This document shows positions 1 to 6,915 of a stretch of 64,000 bases of DNA, piece after piece. The notes beneath the pieces were generated by a model. The model did no database searches and had not been told where the DNA came from. It worked only from the letters and a program-made list of their open reading frames with translations. Source of the stretch: Oribacterium sp. P6A1 (GTDB taxonomy: Bacteria; Bacillota; Clostridia; Lachnospirales; Lachnospiraceae); contig NZ_JNKO01000008.1 of the NCBI RefSeq assembly GCF_000702885.1, positions 62,001 through 126,000 on the forward strand, written 5' to 3'. Made by a program: the position numbers and the translations under genes. Numbering within the stretch: the stretch's first letter is position 1; every line of letters begins with the position of its first letter.

Positions 1-1
1 A

Positions 2-2140
2 CTTACAGCATGCCAGAGTGGATTGGATATCCCGTCCCCACAGGATAACTCCGGCATTATCATGAAAAGCGAAAAAGATATAGCTGGAGATACCGGAAAT
101 ACAGAAGCTGATGCAGAAAAAAACCGGAAGGATACATCCGGAGATGACCGAAAGGATGTAAATGATAAGGATGATACCAAAGAAACAGAGCTATCCACTG
201 AAAAAGCCATAGAAATGGCAGGGAAAGCATATGACGGGTATGAAGCATCCTGGGACAAGCCTACCGTTGATTACATGCTGCTTAACCACGGAAGTTTTCT
301 CGAAGAAAGCAGTGACAGTCTTCTGGAAGCATGCGACACGGAAGAAGAAAGGGAGGCTGCCAGGGAGTATCAGAAAATTTCAGAATCCCTCAGAGGATAT
401 TTCAGAAGGGTCAAATATTACGAACCAAAAGATGGCATCACGATAGGGATAGCCAACAAGAAGCTATACGAATACAAGATATCCGATACTGAAGAAATAC
501 TGAAACTCTATAAAAAAATGCTGGAACTCATGTATAGTCTCCCGGGATACGGCATGACATATGATGATGACATGAGTGCAGGGACATGGCTTAAGGGCAG
601 CATGAATATGACAGGCTCTCTAGGAGCAATGAACAACTATATAATGGAGGCTGACGGTTTTACTGCTGAAGCTGCATCTGCCGCAGAAGAGGCTCCGTTA
701 CCTATGCCGACATTGGCAGAAAAAGAATCCTTTGACTGGAATACGGAAGAATACAGGAGTTTTTCCGAGAACAGATTCATGTCAGCCAAGGCAAGCCCGT
801 TCTCTACCTTCGGTATGGATATAGACACTGCATCCTACGGGAACCTCAGAAAGAAGGTTTTCAACGGAAGGGATATCCCCATCGATTCAGTCCGTACCGA
901 GGAGATGCTCAACTACTTTGATTATGACTATGTGAAACCGGAAGGTGATGATAAATTCGGAGTAACCGTCGAGATGGCGGATACCCCATGGAATGAAGAT
1001 ACTAAGCTCCTAAGGATAGGTGTTAAGGCAGAAGAAGCCGTTACCGGTAACATTAGTTCAAATGTGGTATTCCTCATAGACACATCAGGTTCCATGTTCG
1101 ACCCTGACAAGCTGCCTCTTGTCCAAAAATCCTTCCTCATGCTTCTCGACGGGCTTGATGAGGACGACAAAATATCAATCGTGACATATGCCGGAGGTGA
1201 CACTGTAATATGTGAAGGTGTGACATGCAACAGGAAGGAAGAGATAACCGAGGACATACTCTCCCTTGAAGCATGGGGCGGCACAAACGGCGCGGCAGGG
1301 ATAAAGACAGCATACGAGCTGGCAAGAGATAACTACATTGAAGGCGGCAACAACAGAGTCATACTCGCCACAGACGGGGACCTTAACATTGGCGCATCAA
1401 GTGAGAGTGAACTTGTGGAAATTATAAAGAAAGAAAAGGAGTGTAATGTGTTCCTGTCCGTACTCGGAGTAGGAACGGGAAACTATAAAGATTCCAAGAT
1501 GAAGGCACTTGCGGACAACGGGAACGGCAATTTCGCATACATCGATTCCACATCAGCTGCGGACAAAGCACTCAGAAAAGATTTCTACTCCCTTATGTAC
1601 ACTGTGGCAGAGGATGCGAAGATGCAGGTGGAATTTAACCCCGATAAGATCAAAGGCTACAGGCAGATAGGCTACGAACTGAGGCAGCTCGATGTTGAAG
1701 ATTTTGCGGACGATACTAGGGATGGCAGCGAGATCGGCTCAGGACAATGCGTAACTGTTCTTTATGAAATAGTGCCTGTGGATTCATCAATGGAGATACC
1801 CGATGTAAAAACCAAATACGGGAATGACCGTGGGAACGTTACCGACACCGATGAACTCCTTACCGTGAGCATACGGTACAAGCAGCCGGGAAGCAGAGAA
1901 AGCATTCTGATGGAAGTACCGGTGACAGGAGACTCTTACAATGAAAAAATGAGTAACGACATGTCATGGGCTGCCGGCGTTGCCCAGACAGCCATGCTCC
2001 TGAAGGATTCGGAATACAAAGGAGACTCATCATACAGTGAGATATATGAGAGAATGATAAAGAATCCGGACATCAAAAATGACACCACCAAAGCACAGTT
2101 CCTCTATATGCTGAAGGAGCTCAGGGATAAATCTTCATAA
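2..2140 (+). CDS. YfbK-type von Willebrand factor A lipoprotein, 5'-truncated by window edge
   Basis: The reading frame is open to the left edge. A TTG at 23 could be taken as a start, but the codons before it read L-T-A-C-Q-S-G, which is a lipobox with the lipidated Cys at bases 11-13. I therefore infer a surface lipoprotein whose signal peptide lies outside the window. An acidic low-complexity linker follows. Around residues 255-310 (counted from codon 23) is the block FSTFGMDIDTASYGNLR, typical of the YfbK N-terminal domain. The VWA domain follows, with an intact MIDAS motif DTSGS at about 353-357, then the YfbK/DUF3520-like C-terminal region to residue 705. VWA domains bind metal and protein ligands; the partner here is unknown. 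A strong hairpin terminator follows directly. Family assignment is firm, cellular role is not. Confidence 0.85.
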   Translation, partial: LTACQSGLDIPSPQDNSGIIMKSEKDIAGDTGNTEADAEKNRKDTSGDDRKDVNDKDDTKETELSTEKAIEMAGKAYDGYEASWDKPTVDYMLLNHGSFLEESSDSLLEACDTEEEREAAREYQKISESLRGYFRRVKYYEPKDGITIGIANKKLYEYKISDTEEILKLYKKMLELMYSLPGYGMTYDDDMSAGTWLKGSMNMTGSLGAMNNYIMEADGFTAEAASAAEEAPLPMPTLAEKESFDWNTEEYRSFSENRFMSAKASPFSTFGMDIDTASYGNLRKKVFNGRDIPIDSVRTEEMLNYFDYDYVKPEGDDKFGVTVEMADTPWNEDTKLLRIGVKAEEAVTGNISSNVVFLIDTSGSMFDPDKLPLVQKSFLMLLDGLDEDDKISIVTYAGGDTVICEGVTCNRKEEITEDILSLEAWGGTNGAAGIKTAYELARDNYIEGGNNRVILATDGDLNIGASSESELVEIIKKEKECNVFLSVLGVGTGNYKDSKMKALADNGNGNFAYIDSTSAADKALRKDFYSLMYTVAEDAKMQVEFNPDKIKGYRQIGYELRQLDVEDFADDTRDGSEIGSGQCVTVLYEIVPVDSSMEIPDVKTKYGNDRGNVTDTDELLTVSIRYKQPGSRESILMEVPVTGDSYNEKMSNDMSWAAGVAQTAMLLKDSEYKGDSSYSEIYERMIKNPDIKNDTTKAQFLYMLKELRDKSS

Positions 2141-2202
2141 GATTATTCTCTCACAAAGTTTGAAAATCTCATAATCCTGGTTTAATTCAGATATAGCTCA
2201 AA

Positions 2203-2247
2203 AAAAGTACTTCAAAGATACCTGACAGATACCTTTGAAGTACTTTT
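2203..2247. terminator. Bidirectional hairpin terminator after the VWA gene
   Basis: Perfect 15-bp arms at 2203-2217 and 2233-2247 (AAAAGTACTTCAAAG and its complement) flank a 15-base loop, with A and T runs at both feet. It serves the plus-strand VWA gene. The right arm lies inside the segment duplicated from the end of the rRNA methyltransferase locus (compare 4718-4762). Confidence 0.75.
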
Positions 2248-2280
2248 AGTTCACTTTATGGTCTCAAAACCCACGCAATT

Positions 2281-2366
2281 TCAAGCTTTCTTCTCGAAAT
2301 CATGCGGCTTATTCTGGTTCTGCATCCTGCCTGTGTATGAATAGAAGTAGGTTTTCATCAGACCGT
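2281..2366 (-). pseudogene. Orphan copy of the 3' end of the RlmL-like methyltransferase gene
   Basis: Read on the minus strand, this stretch encodes the last residues of the methyltransferase at 4796-5992: a 25-residue tail from MKTYFYSY to EKKA with 100% amino-acid identity, followed by the same TGA stop. Four of those codons differ only silently (bases 2290, 2305, 2347, 2353). Homology continues past the stop codon into the terminator, so the whole similar block is 2227-2366 against 4742-4881 at an offset of exactly 2515 bases, with 8 mismatches in 140. There is no start or upstream coding part, so it is a gene remnant. Silent-only divergence suggests that the copy came from a functional allele in a related strain and did not decay here. 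Confidence 0.85.
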
Positions 2367-2507
2367 ATTTAAAGTGAATAAACCCTTGAAATTACGTGCC
2401 TTTCAGCACTTCAATTTTTTTCCGGCCAATTATTTCTGACTATCCGGCCAATTTTGGAATTCACAACAAATTGTCTTTTTTTTGTATTTCTCTGAAACTG
2501 AATATAT

Positions 2508-2549
2508 CAGACATTACGCAACATTACTCAGACATTACTCAACATTACT
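2508..2549. repeat. Two tandem 21-bp units at the end of the AAA-ATPase gene
   Basis: Units 2508-2528 and 2529-2549 (CAGACATTACKCAACATTAC plus T) differ at one base (G at 2518, T at 2539). The stop codon of the minus-strand ATPase gene lies in the second unit, so the duplicated unit repeats the last sense codons and the stop outside the gene. Just outside, TCCGGCCAATT occurs twice between about 2418 and 2455. The function is unknown; the repeat probably arose by replication slippage. Confidence 0.75.
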
Positions 2550-4214
2550 TTTCTTTATCAGAAGTTCCTTTCCTTCAAAAGCAAACGCAAGCTTTATTAT
2601 CCTGTCTTTGCTATATCCCGCTTCAAGAAGCTCGGTTTCATACTTCTTATCTTCGATCTGTTTCAGCGCTATATCGCAAAGCTCATCAAGGGTCCTGCCA
2701 TTATCGCTCCGACGCTTGGACTTAAACTCGATGATAACAGCATTATCCTTTTTATCCTTCGGACGGAGCATGACATCATAACGGCCCAGTCCGCTTTCGC
2801 GGTTTGACTTTATCTCGTATCTGCCACGAAGTTCCACAAGAAGCCCGATCACAAGACCGTGATAGAAGTTTTCCGGAGCTGCTTTACCACTTCCGTCAAA
2901 AGTACTGATCATACTTTCGCAGATTTCTGATAAGGTATCTGTCATGTCATCTATGTTGCCTTCCAGGAGTGCTTTAACAAAATAACTGTAATTTTCTCCT
3001 GCATTCTCAAACCATCTCTCTACAAGCAGACTAAAGCTGTCTTTGACTTCGTGATTTGTGAGTTTAAGGCTATACACCGCCATGTTTCCTTCGCCTTCTA
3101 TAGAAACCGGCTTTAGATATCCGGCTGAGAACAAAAGACTCCATATAGCGTTCTTATTACCGGTTATCTCTCCGTAGACAAGCTGTTCATCAATCTTTGT
3201 TTGTATCACGCCATCATTAAGCAGATCCTCAAAAGCCTTCTTTATCTCAACGCTCCCTTCTCTTACGAGCTTTGACACAAGTGAATTAGAGCTTGTATTA
3301 GCCCAATACGGTTCATATTTACCTTCTTGAAGGAAAGAAATGATGGACCATGGATTATAGATATCTTCAGTATTTCCAAACTTAAACCCATCGTACCATT
3401 CTTTTACCTTTTTCTTTTCAGAACTGTATCCGTAAGCTTCCAATGCCTCGAATACTTCCTTCTCAGTAAATCCAAAACAGTCAGCATACTTATCAGATGA
3501 AATAGTTACAATTTTCAAATTGTTAAGATCTGAAAACAATGACTCCCTGCTTACGCGTGTAATACCGGTCAAAAGGGCTTTCTGAAGGTTTGGATTGGTT
3601 TTTAAAGTGGAATTAAACATATTCCGCATGTAACCTGAGATTTCATCCCAATAGCCATTTACATAAGCCTCCTGCATTGGAGTGTCATATTCATCTATCA
3701 GAATAATGACTTTCTTATTATAGAAATCCGAGAGCCATCTGCAAAAAGTATTTAGGCATTGGCACGCGGTTTTCTCATCCATGTCGTAACTTACTTTTTT
3801 GTAGAATTCCAGATCTTTATCACCCATTTTATCTGTGAGCCAGGTATTCTGTGCGATCCACTCAGTGAAAAGCCAATTAAACTGTTGTAAAGCACCTTTA
3901 TATGTCTCTGCTTTTACACTGGCAAAGGAAACAAAGAGTACCGGCCACTTTCCACACTCTTTCATCATTTCAGTATCCTGTGAAATACTTAATCCATCAA
4001 AGAGCTCCTCATTGTTTCCCTGTCTTTCAGAAAAGAATTTCTCAACAGTGCTCAGCATCAGAGTTTTTCCGAAACGACGCGGACGGGTGATCAATGTAAT
4101 ATCATCCTTACTTTGCCACCATTCATTTATAAAATAAGTTTTATCTACGTAAAAAGCATTTTCTGTTATAACCTTTTCGTAATCTTGTAAACCCAGTCCA
4201 ACCGTCTTTAGCAT
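2535..4214 (-). CDS. AAA-ATPase-like protein with C-terminal PD-(D/E)XK nuclease-type domain
   Basis: The 559-residue protein belongs to the widespread anaerobe family usually annotated AAA-ATPase-like (PF09820) plus DUF1703. A P-loop variant RPRRFGKT lies at residues 44-51. IILIDEYD is the Walker B. The C-terminal part carries YDVML followed by VIIEFK, the D...ExK core of a PD-(D/E)XK nuclease fold. I start it at 4214, not at the longer ORF start 4262, because AAAGAGGTG sits 7 bases before this ATG. Members are often multicopy and patchily distributed; their function is not established. It lies with a structured RNA between two copies of the methyltransferase gene end, which suggests an acquired segment. 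Calling it a defence gene would be speculation. Confidence 0.9.
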   Translation of the reverse strand: MLKTVGLGLQDYEKVITENAFYVDKTYFINEWWQSKDDITLITRPRRFGKTLMLSTVEKFFSERQGNNEELFDGLSISQDTEMMKECGKWPVLFVSFASVKAETYKGALQQFNWLFTEWIAQNTWLTDKMGDKDLEFYKKVSYDMDEKTACQCLNTFCRWLSDFYNKKVIILIDEYDTPMQEAYVNGYWDEISGYMRNMFNSTLKTNPNLQKALLTGITRVSRESLFSDLNNLKIVTISSDKYADCFGFTEKEVFEALEAYGYSSEKKKVKEWYDGFKFGNTEDIYNPWSIISFLQEGKYEPYWANTSSNSLVSKLVREGSVEIKKAFEDLLNDGVIQTKIDEQLVYGEITGNKNAIWSLLFSAGYLKPVSIEGEGNMAVYSLKLTNHEVKDSFSLLVERWFENAGENYSYFVKALLEGNIDDMTDTLSEICESMISTFDGSGKAAPENFYHGLVIGLLVELRGRYEIKSNRESGLGRYDVMLRPKDKKDNAVIIEFKSKRRSDNGRTLDELCDIALKQIEDKKYETELLEAGYSKDRIIKLAFAFEGKELLIKKSNVE

Positions 4215-4323
4215 GTGAACACACCTCTTTCCACTACGTCCATATATGCCTAATAGTAGCATAATTCCGGCTGTCTCTCAAATAAGATGGACTCGATAGT
4301 TTTCAGGTGAAATCATAATACTC

Positions 4324-4357
4324 CAAAAAAAATGACCGTGAATATCTCCACGGTCAT
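4324..4357 (-). terminator. Intrinsic terminator of the structured RNA
   Basis: Arms ATGACCGTG (plus 4332-4340) and CACGGTCAT (4349-4357) form a perfect 9-bp stem. On the minus strand a run of eight or nine T follows (plus A run 4324-4332). It also separates the RNA from the ATPase gene starting at 4214. Confidence 0.85.
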
Positions 4358-4567
4358 GATCAACTAAAAGTATCTGGTTAATATGTTGCTATCCCAACAT
4401 GGTAAGCCTTTCACTTACCTGGCATATACGACCACCGATAGTTCGATGTCCGTCGGGTGCTTCCGTTAGTGATAGTTGTTCTCGATGCCAGAGCACCGCC
4501 ATACCGCTCCTTAGTATGGATGTCCATCATACGACGTGAAAGAGAATACTCTTTCGGCGATTAAATT
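4324..4567 (-). ncRNA. Structured non-coding RNA with intrinsic terminator (raiA-type motif is my best guess)
   Basis: No ORF fits here, but the minus-strand transcript folds richly. The elements are: a hairpin GAAAGAG/CTCTTTC (plus 4538-4555); a GTATG/CATAC hairpin; a long-range stem GGTGCT/AGCACC (4456-4461 with 4492-4497); GGTAAG/CTTACC (4401-4419); ATGTTG/CAACAT (4383-4400); and a strong terminator. The loop of the GGTAAG hairpin can pair over 7 bases (plus CTTTCAC 4408-4414 with GTGAAAG 4536-4542) with the 5' hairpin, which makes a pseudoknot that competes with that hairpin. Its own promoter precedes it and a terminator ends it, so it looks like a free-standing RNA about 240 nt long. Size, compact multi-helix fold and taxonomy recall the Clostridia/Actinobacteria raiA RNA motif, but I cannot confirm the family. 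Confidence 0.6.
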
Positions 4568-4572
4568 ATTTC

Positions 4573-4600
4573 ATATTAGAATATCATTTTCAATAGTAAA
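4573..4600 (-). promoter_or_regulatory. Candidate promoter of the structured RNA
   Basis: Minus-strand -35 TTTACT (plus 4595-4600) and -10 TAATAT (plus 4573-4578) are separated by 16 bases, placing a start near 4566, just before the first hairpin. The -35 box is weak, so this is moderate evidence only. Confidence 0.4.
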
Positions 4601-4717
4601 CTATAGTTACATTGCCCTCGCTCAATTGTAGTTAATTGTTCTGTTTTATAAAAATGTGATTATTTCTTTTTATATTGCGATAAAAAATGAGGCTTCGGGC
4701 AATTTTCCGGCCAAAAT

Positions 4718-4762
4718 AAAAGTACTTCTCCGGTATCTTATAGATACTTTTGAAGTACTTTT
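4718..4762. terminator. Terminator after the RlmL-like gene
   Basis: Arms AAAAGTACTTC (4718-4728) and GAAGTACTTTT (4752-4762), with an inner GTATC/GATAC pairing. T runs are present in both directions. It is homologous in its right half to the terminator at 2203-2247. Confidence 0.7.
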
Positions 4763-4881
4763 AGTTCACTTTATGGTCTCAAAACCCACGTAATTTCAAG
4801 CTTTTTTCTCGAAATCATGAGGCTTATTCTGGTTCTGCATCCTGCCTGTGTATGAATAGAAATAGGTCTTCATCATACCAT
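4742..4881. repeat. Native copy of the 140-bp direct repeat flanking the ATPase/RNA segment
   Basis: It matches 2227-2366 with 8 differences and covers the methyltransferase stop codon, its last ~27 codons and the terminator arm. The two direct copies bracket 2367-4741, which holds only the AAA-ATPase gene and the structured RNA. This is the arrangement left by site-specific or homologous integration at a gene 3' end, although no integrase is present. Confidence 0.8.
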
Positions 4882-5992
4882 TATAGATCTTACGGTTCTT
4901 ATCGGCCTTGCCGAGATACTTCTGTGAATCCTCCCAGGCCGTGATGACATGCATAGCCCAGCTGTCGAGACCCTGATATGCCTCCTTAAGCTCTGTATAG
5001 AGCATAGGAAGATTTCTCTTGTCCTCGATACGCTCGCCGTAAGGCGGGTTACTGATGATGTAACCGAACTTACCGCTGTGGGAGAAGTTGGCAACATCCC
5101 TGACCTGAAGGTGGATGATCTTGTCTACGCCTGCACGCTCGGCATTCTCTCTTGCCACCGGAATAACGTCAGGGTTAATGTCATAGCCCTGAATGTCTAT
5201 CTTTTTTCCGGACTTTGTTACACCTGTCTCAAGAAGCTCGGTGTCAACCATCTCATTTGCTTCGTCGAGGGCATTGTACCATACCTTCTTGTCAATGAAG
5301 TTAGTCCAGGTCTCTGAAACGAAAGCTCTGTCCATACCTGGTGCGATATTGGCTGCCATCATGGCTGCCTCGATGATAAATGTTCCTGATCCGCACATAG
5401 GATCAACAAGAGCATGCTCCTTTGTCCAGCCTGACTGCATGATGAGGGCTGCCGCCAGGGTCTCTGTAATAGGTGCGAGACCCTGCTTCAGACGATAGCC
5501 TCTCTTATGGAGAGACTCTCCCGAAGTATCAAGACATACCGTGAACTCATCCTTATAGGCAAATACTCTTACCGGATACTTTGCACCGTGTTCCTCGAAC
5601 TGCTGAATGCCGAAGAAATCGCCGAGTCTTGCAACCATAGCCTTCTTCATGATGGACTGAATGTCTCTGGTTGAGAAAAGCTTTGATTTAACCGAGCTTG
5701 CCTTGGTTACCCAGAAGCTTCCGTCCTTTGGAATATACTCTTCCCAGGGAAGCTTCTTTGTTGCCTGGAACAGTTCCTCCCAGGTCTCAGCCTTGAAGGA
5801 GCCGACCTTAAGAAGGATACGCTCAGGTGTACGCATGAAGATATTGGCACGGGCAATGGCGTCTGCGTCACCGATAAAACCTACACGTCCGTCTGTAACT
5901 GTTGTAATGTCATATCCTAAATCTATAACTTCCTTTTTGGTCACTGCCTCAAGTCCAAAATGACATGGCGCAACAAGTTCAAATGTTTTCAT
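4796..5992 (-). CDS. THUMP-domain class I rRNA N2-guanine methyltransferase (RlmL N-domain/YpsC type)
   Basis: The 398-residue protein is the usual length for Firmicute YpsC/RlmL-like enzymes, which methylate N2 of a guanine in 23S rRNA using S-adenosylmethionine. A ferredoxin-like/THUMP N-terminus is followed by SAM motif I DPMCGSGT (197-204) and the catalytic NPPYGER (315-321), the N2-guanine or N6-adenine methylase signature. I chose the ATG at 5992, preceded by TGGAG 7-8 bases upstream, over the longer ORF start at 6019. The gene's 3' end is duplicated at 2281-2366. The exact target nucleotide is inferred from the family only. Confidence 0.92.
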   Translation of the reverse strand: MKTFELVAPCHFGLEAVTKKEVIDLGYDITTVTDGRVGFIGDADAIARANIFMRTPERILLKVGSFKAETWEELFQATKKLPWEEYIPKDGSFWVTKASSVKSKLFSTRDIQSIMKKAMVARLGDFFGIQQFEEHGAKYPVRVFAYKDEFTVCLDTSGESLHKRGYRLKQGLAPITETLAAALIMQSGWTKEHALVDPMCGSGTFIIEAAMMAANIAPGMDRAFVSETWTNFIDKKVWYNALDEANEMVDTELLETGVTKSGKKIDIQGYDINPDVIPVARENAERAGVDKIIHLQVRDVANFSHSGKFGYIISNPPYGERIEDKRNLPMLYTELKEAYQGLDSWAMHVITAWEDSQKYLGKADKNRKIYNGMMKTYFYSYTGRMQNQNKPHDFEKKA

Positions 5993-6023
5993 ATTAATCT
6001 CCATTCTATGTTGAATCAAATAA

Positions 6024-6075
6024 ATAAAAAACGGATCTGAAGGCGCGGATTAAATCCTCAGCACTTCAGATCCGT
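6024..6075 (-). terminator. Intrinsic terminator after the DUF1700 gene
   Basis: A perfect 12-bp stem ACGGATCTGAAG (6031-6042) with CTTCAGATCCGT (6064-6075) is followed on the minus strand by TTTTTTATT. It lies between the DUF1700 gene and the downstream methyltransferase gene and should insulate them. Confidence 0.85.
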
Positions 6076-6083
6076 ATCCTTCA

Positions 6084-6755
6084 CTAACTCATAAAACGGT
6101 ATAGTACCCAGGCAACAACCGCTGCTATCATCATCGGACCAAGGTATGGTGCGAGGAGATAAAGTATTCCACCTATAATATTTACAAGTAATTCAAGAAT
6201 CAGGAAGAAGATGATCATAGCTATGAGACAGCCCCAACCGCTTGTGGTGAAGACATGCCCATAATTCTTTTTGCCATCCTGTGTGCGAGAACTATTATCG
6301 CCAAAAAAGCTGTTAAATGCGGAACGTCCGTTGTCATTTCTGACTCCCTCTTCCGAAAAGCTTTCCTGTTCATGACGACTTTCATTTTCATAATTCTGAC
6401 CCGGTGTTTCCGAATCTGTCTGTGTTTCGTATGCTCTGTCCTGAGCATTTCCGTATGCACCGCGAGAACGTTCATAGTCAAATGCATCGGAATAGGGTTC
6501 TGTGTCTATAGTTCCTCTGATTTCTTCGTCCTGACTGGCTACAGGATCTCCGGCAGCTTCAGCTGTATCGATAATAGTCTTAGCAAGAAGTCTCGGTGAA
6601 CCGAGCTCTGCCACAACTTCGGCTTCGCTTCTGCCCTTCTGAACCTCATTGCTTATATAGTTGTCATAATAAGCAAGCTGATCAAATATCACCTGATCCG
6701 AAACCATGAGCTTCAGTTGTACGGTTAAATCGTGGAGGAATTGTTCCTTTGTCAC
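6084..6755 (-). CDS. DUF1700/HAAS-domain membrane protein
   Basis: The N-terminal ~75 residues (MTKEQFLHDL to LLAKTIIDT, with YYDNYISNEVQKGRSEAEVVAELGSP-like features) are the alpha-helical HAAS/DUF1700 domain, which often occurs beside PadR regulators. A long Glu/Ser/Asn/Arg-rich, low-complexity linker follows, then two hydrophobic segments at the C-terminus, so the protein is probably anchored with the N-domain in the cytosol. I start it at the GTG at 6755 because AGAGAGGTG lies 5 bases upstream; the ATG at 6785 lacks such a site. No PadR gene is adjacent. The function is not established. Confidence 0.8.
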   Translation of the reverse strand: MTKEQFLHDLTVQLKLMVSDQVIFDQLAYYDNYISNEVQKGRSEAEVVAELGSPRLLAKTIIDTAEAAGDPVASQDEEIRGTIDTEPYSDAFDYERSRGAYGNAQDRAYETQTDSETPGQNYENESRHEQESFSEEGVRNDNGRSAFNSFFGDNSSRTQDGKKNYGHVFTTSGWGCLIAMIIFFLILELLVNIIGGILYLLAPYLGPMMIAAVVAWVLYRFMS

Positions 6756-6798
6756 GTAAGCACCTCTCTCTCGAGTATTAATCACTAGATAGAATAAA

Positions 6799-6827
6799 CC
6801 GAGACCTGCATACTATGCAAGTCTCGG
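6799..6827 (-). terminator. Probable terminator after aspS
   Basis: CCGAGAC (6799-6805) pairs with GTCTCGG (6821-6827), with an inner GCAT/ATGC pairing. On the minus strand TTTATTCTAT follows, a broken U tract, so termination may be partial. Confidence 0.55.
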
Positions 6828-6915
6828 CGGCAAAATTCAGATAAAATTCACAATGAATTACGGAAACTCAAAGATGCGGATCCGGAAACATTGGCATAAT
6901 ACGGATGGAACTGCC

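Noticed and set aside
2508-2549. CRISPR-like repeat
   Set aside because: There are only two contiguous 21-bp units without spacers, so it is a plain tandem duplication.
2535-4214. Anti-phage defence system around the AAA-ATPase/PD-(D/E)XK gene
   Set aside because: It is a single gene of a common, uncharacterised family without defence partners, so context gives no support.
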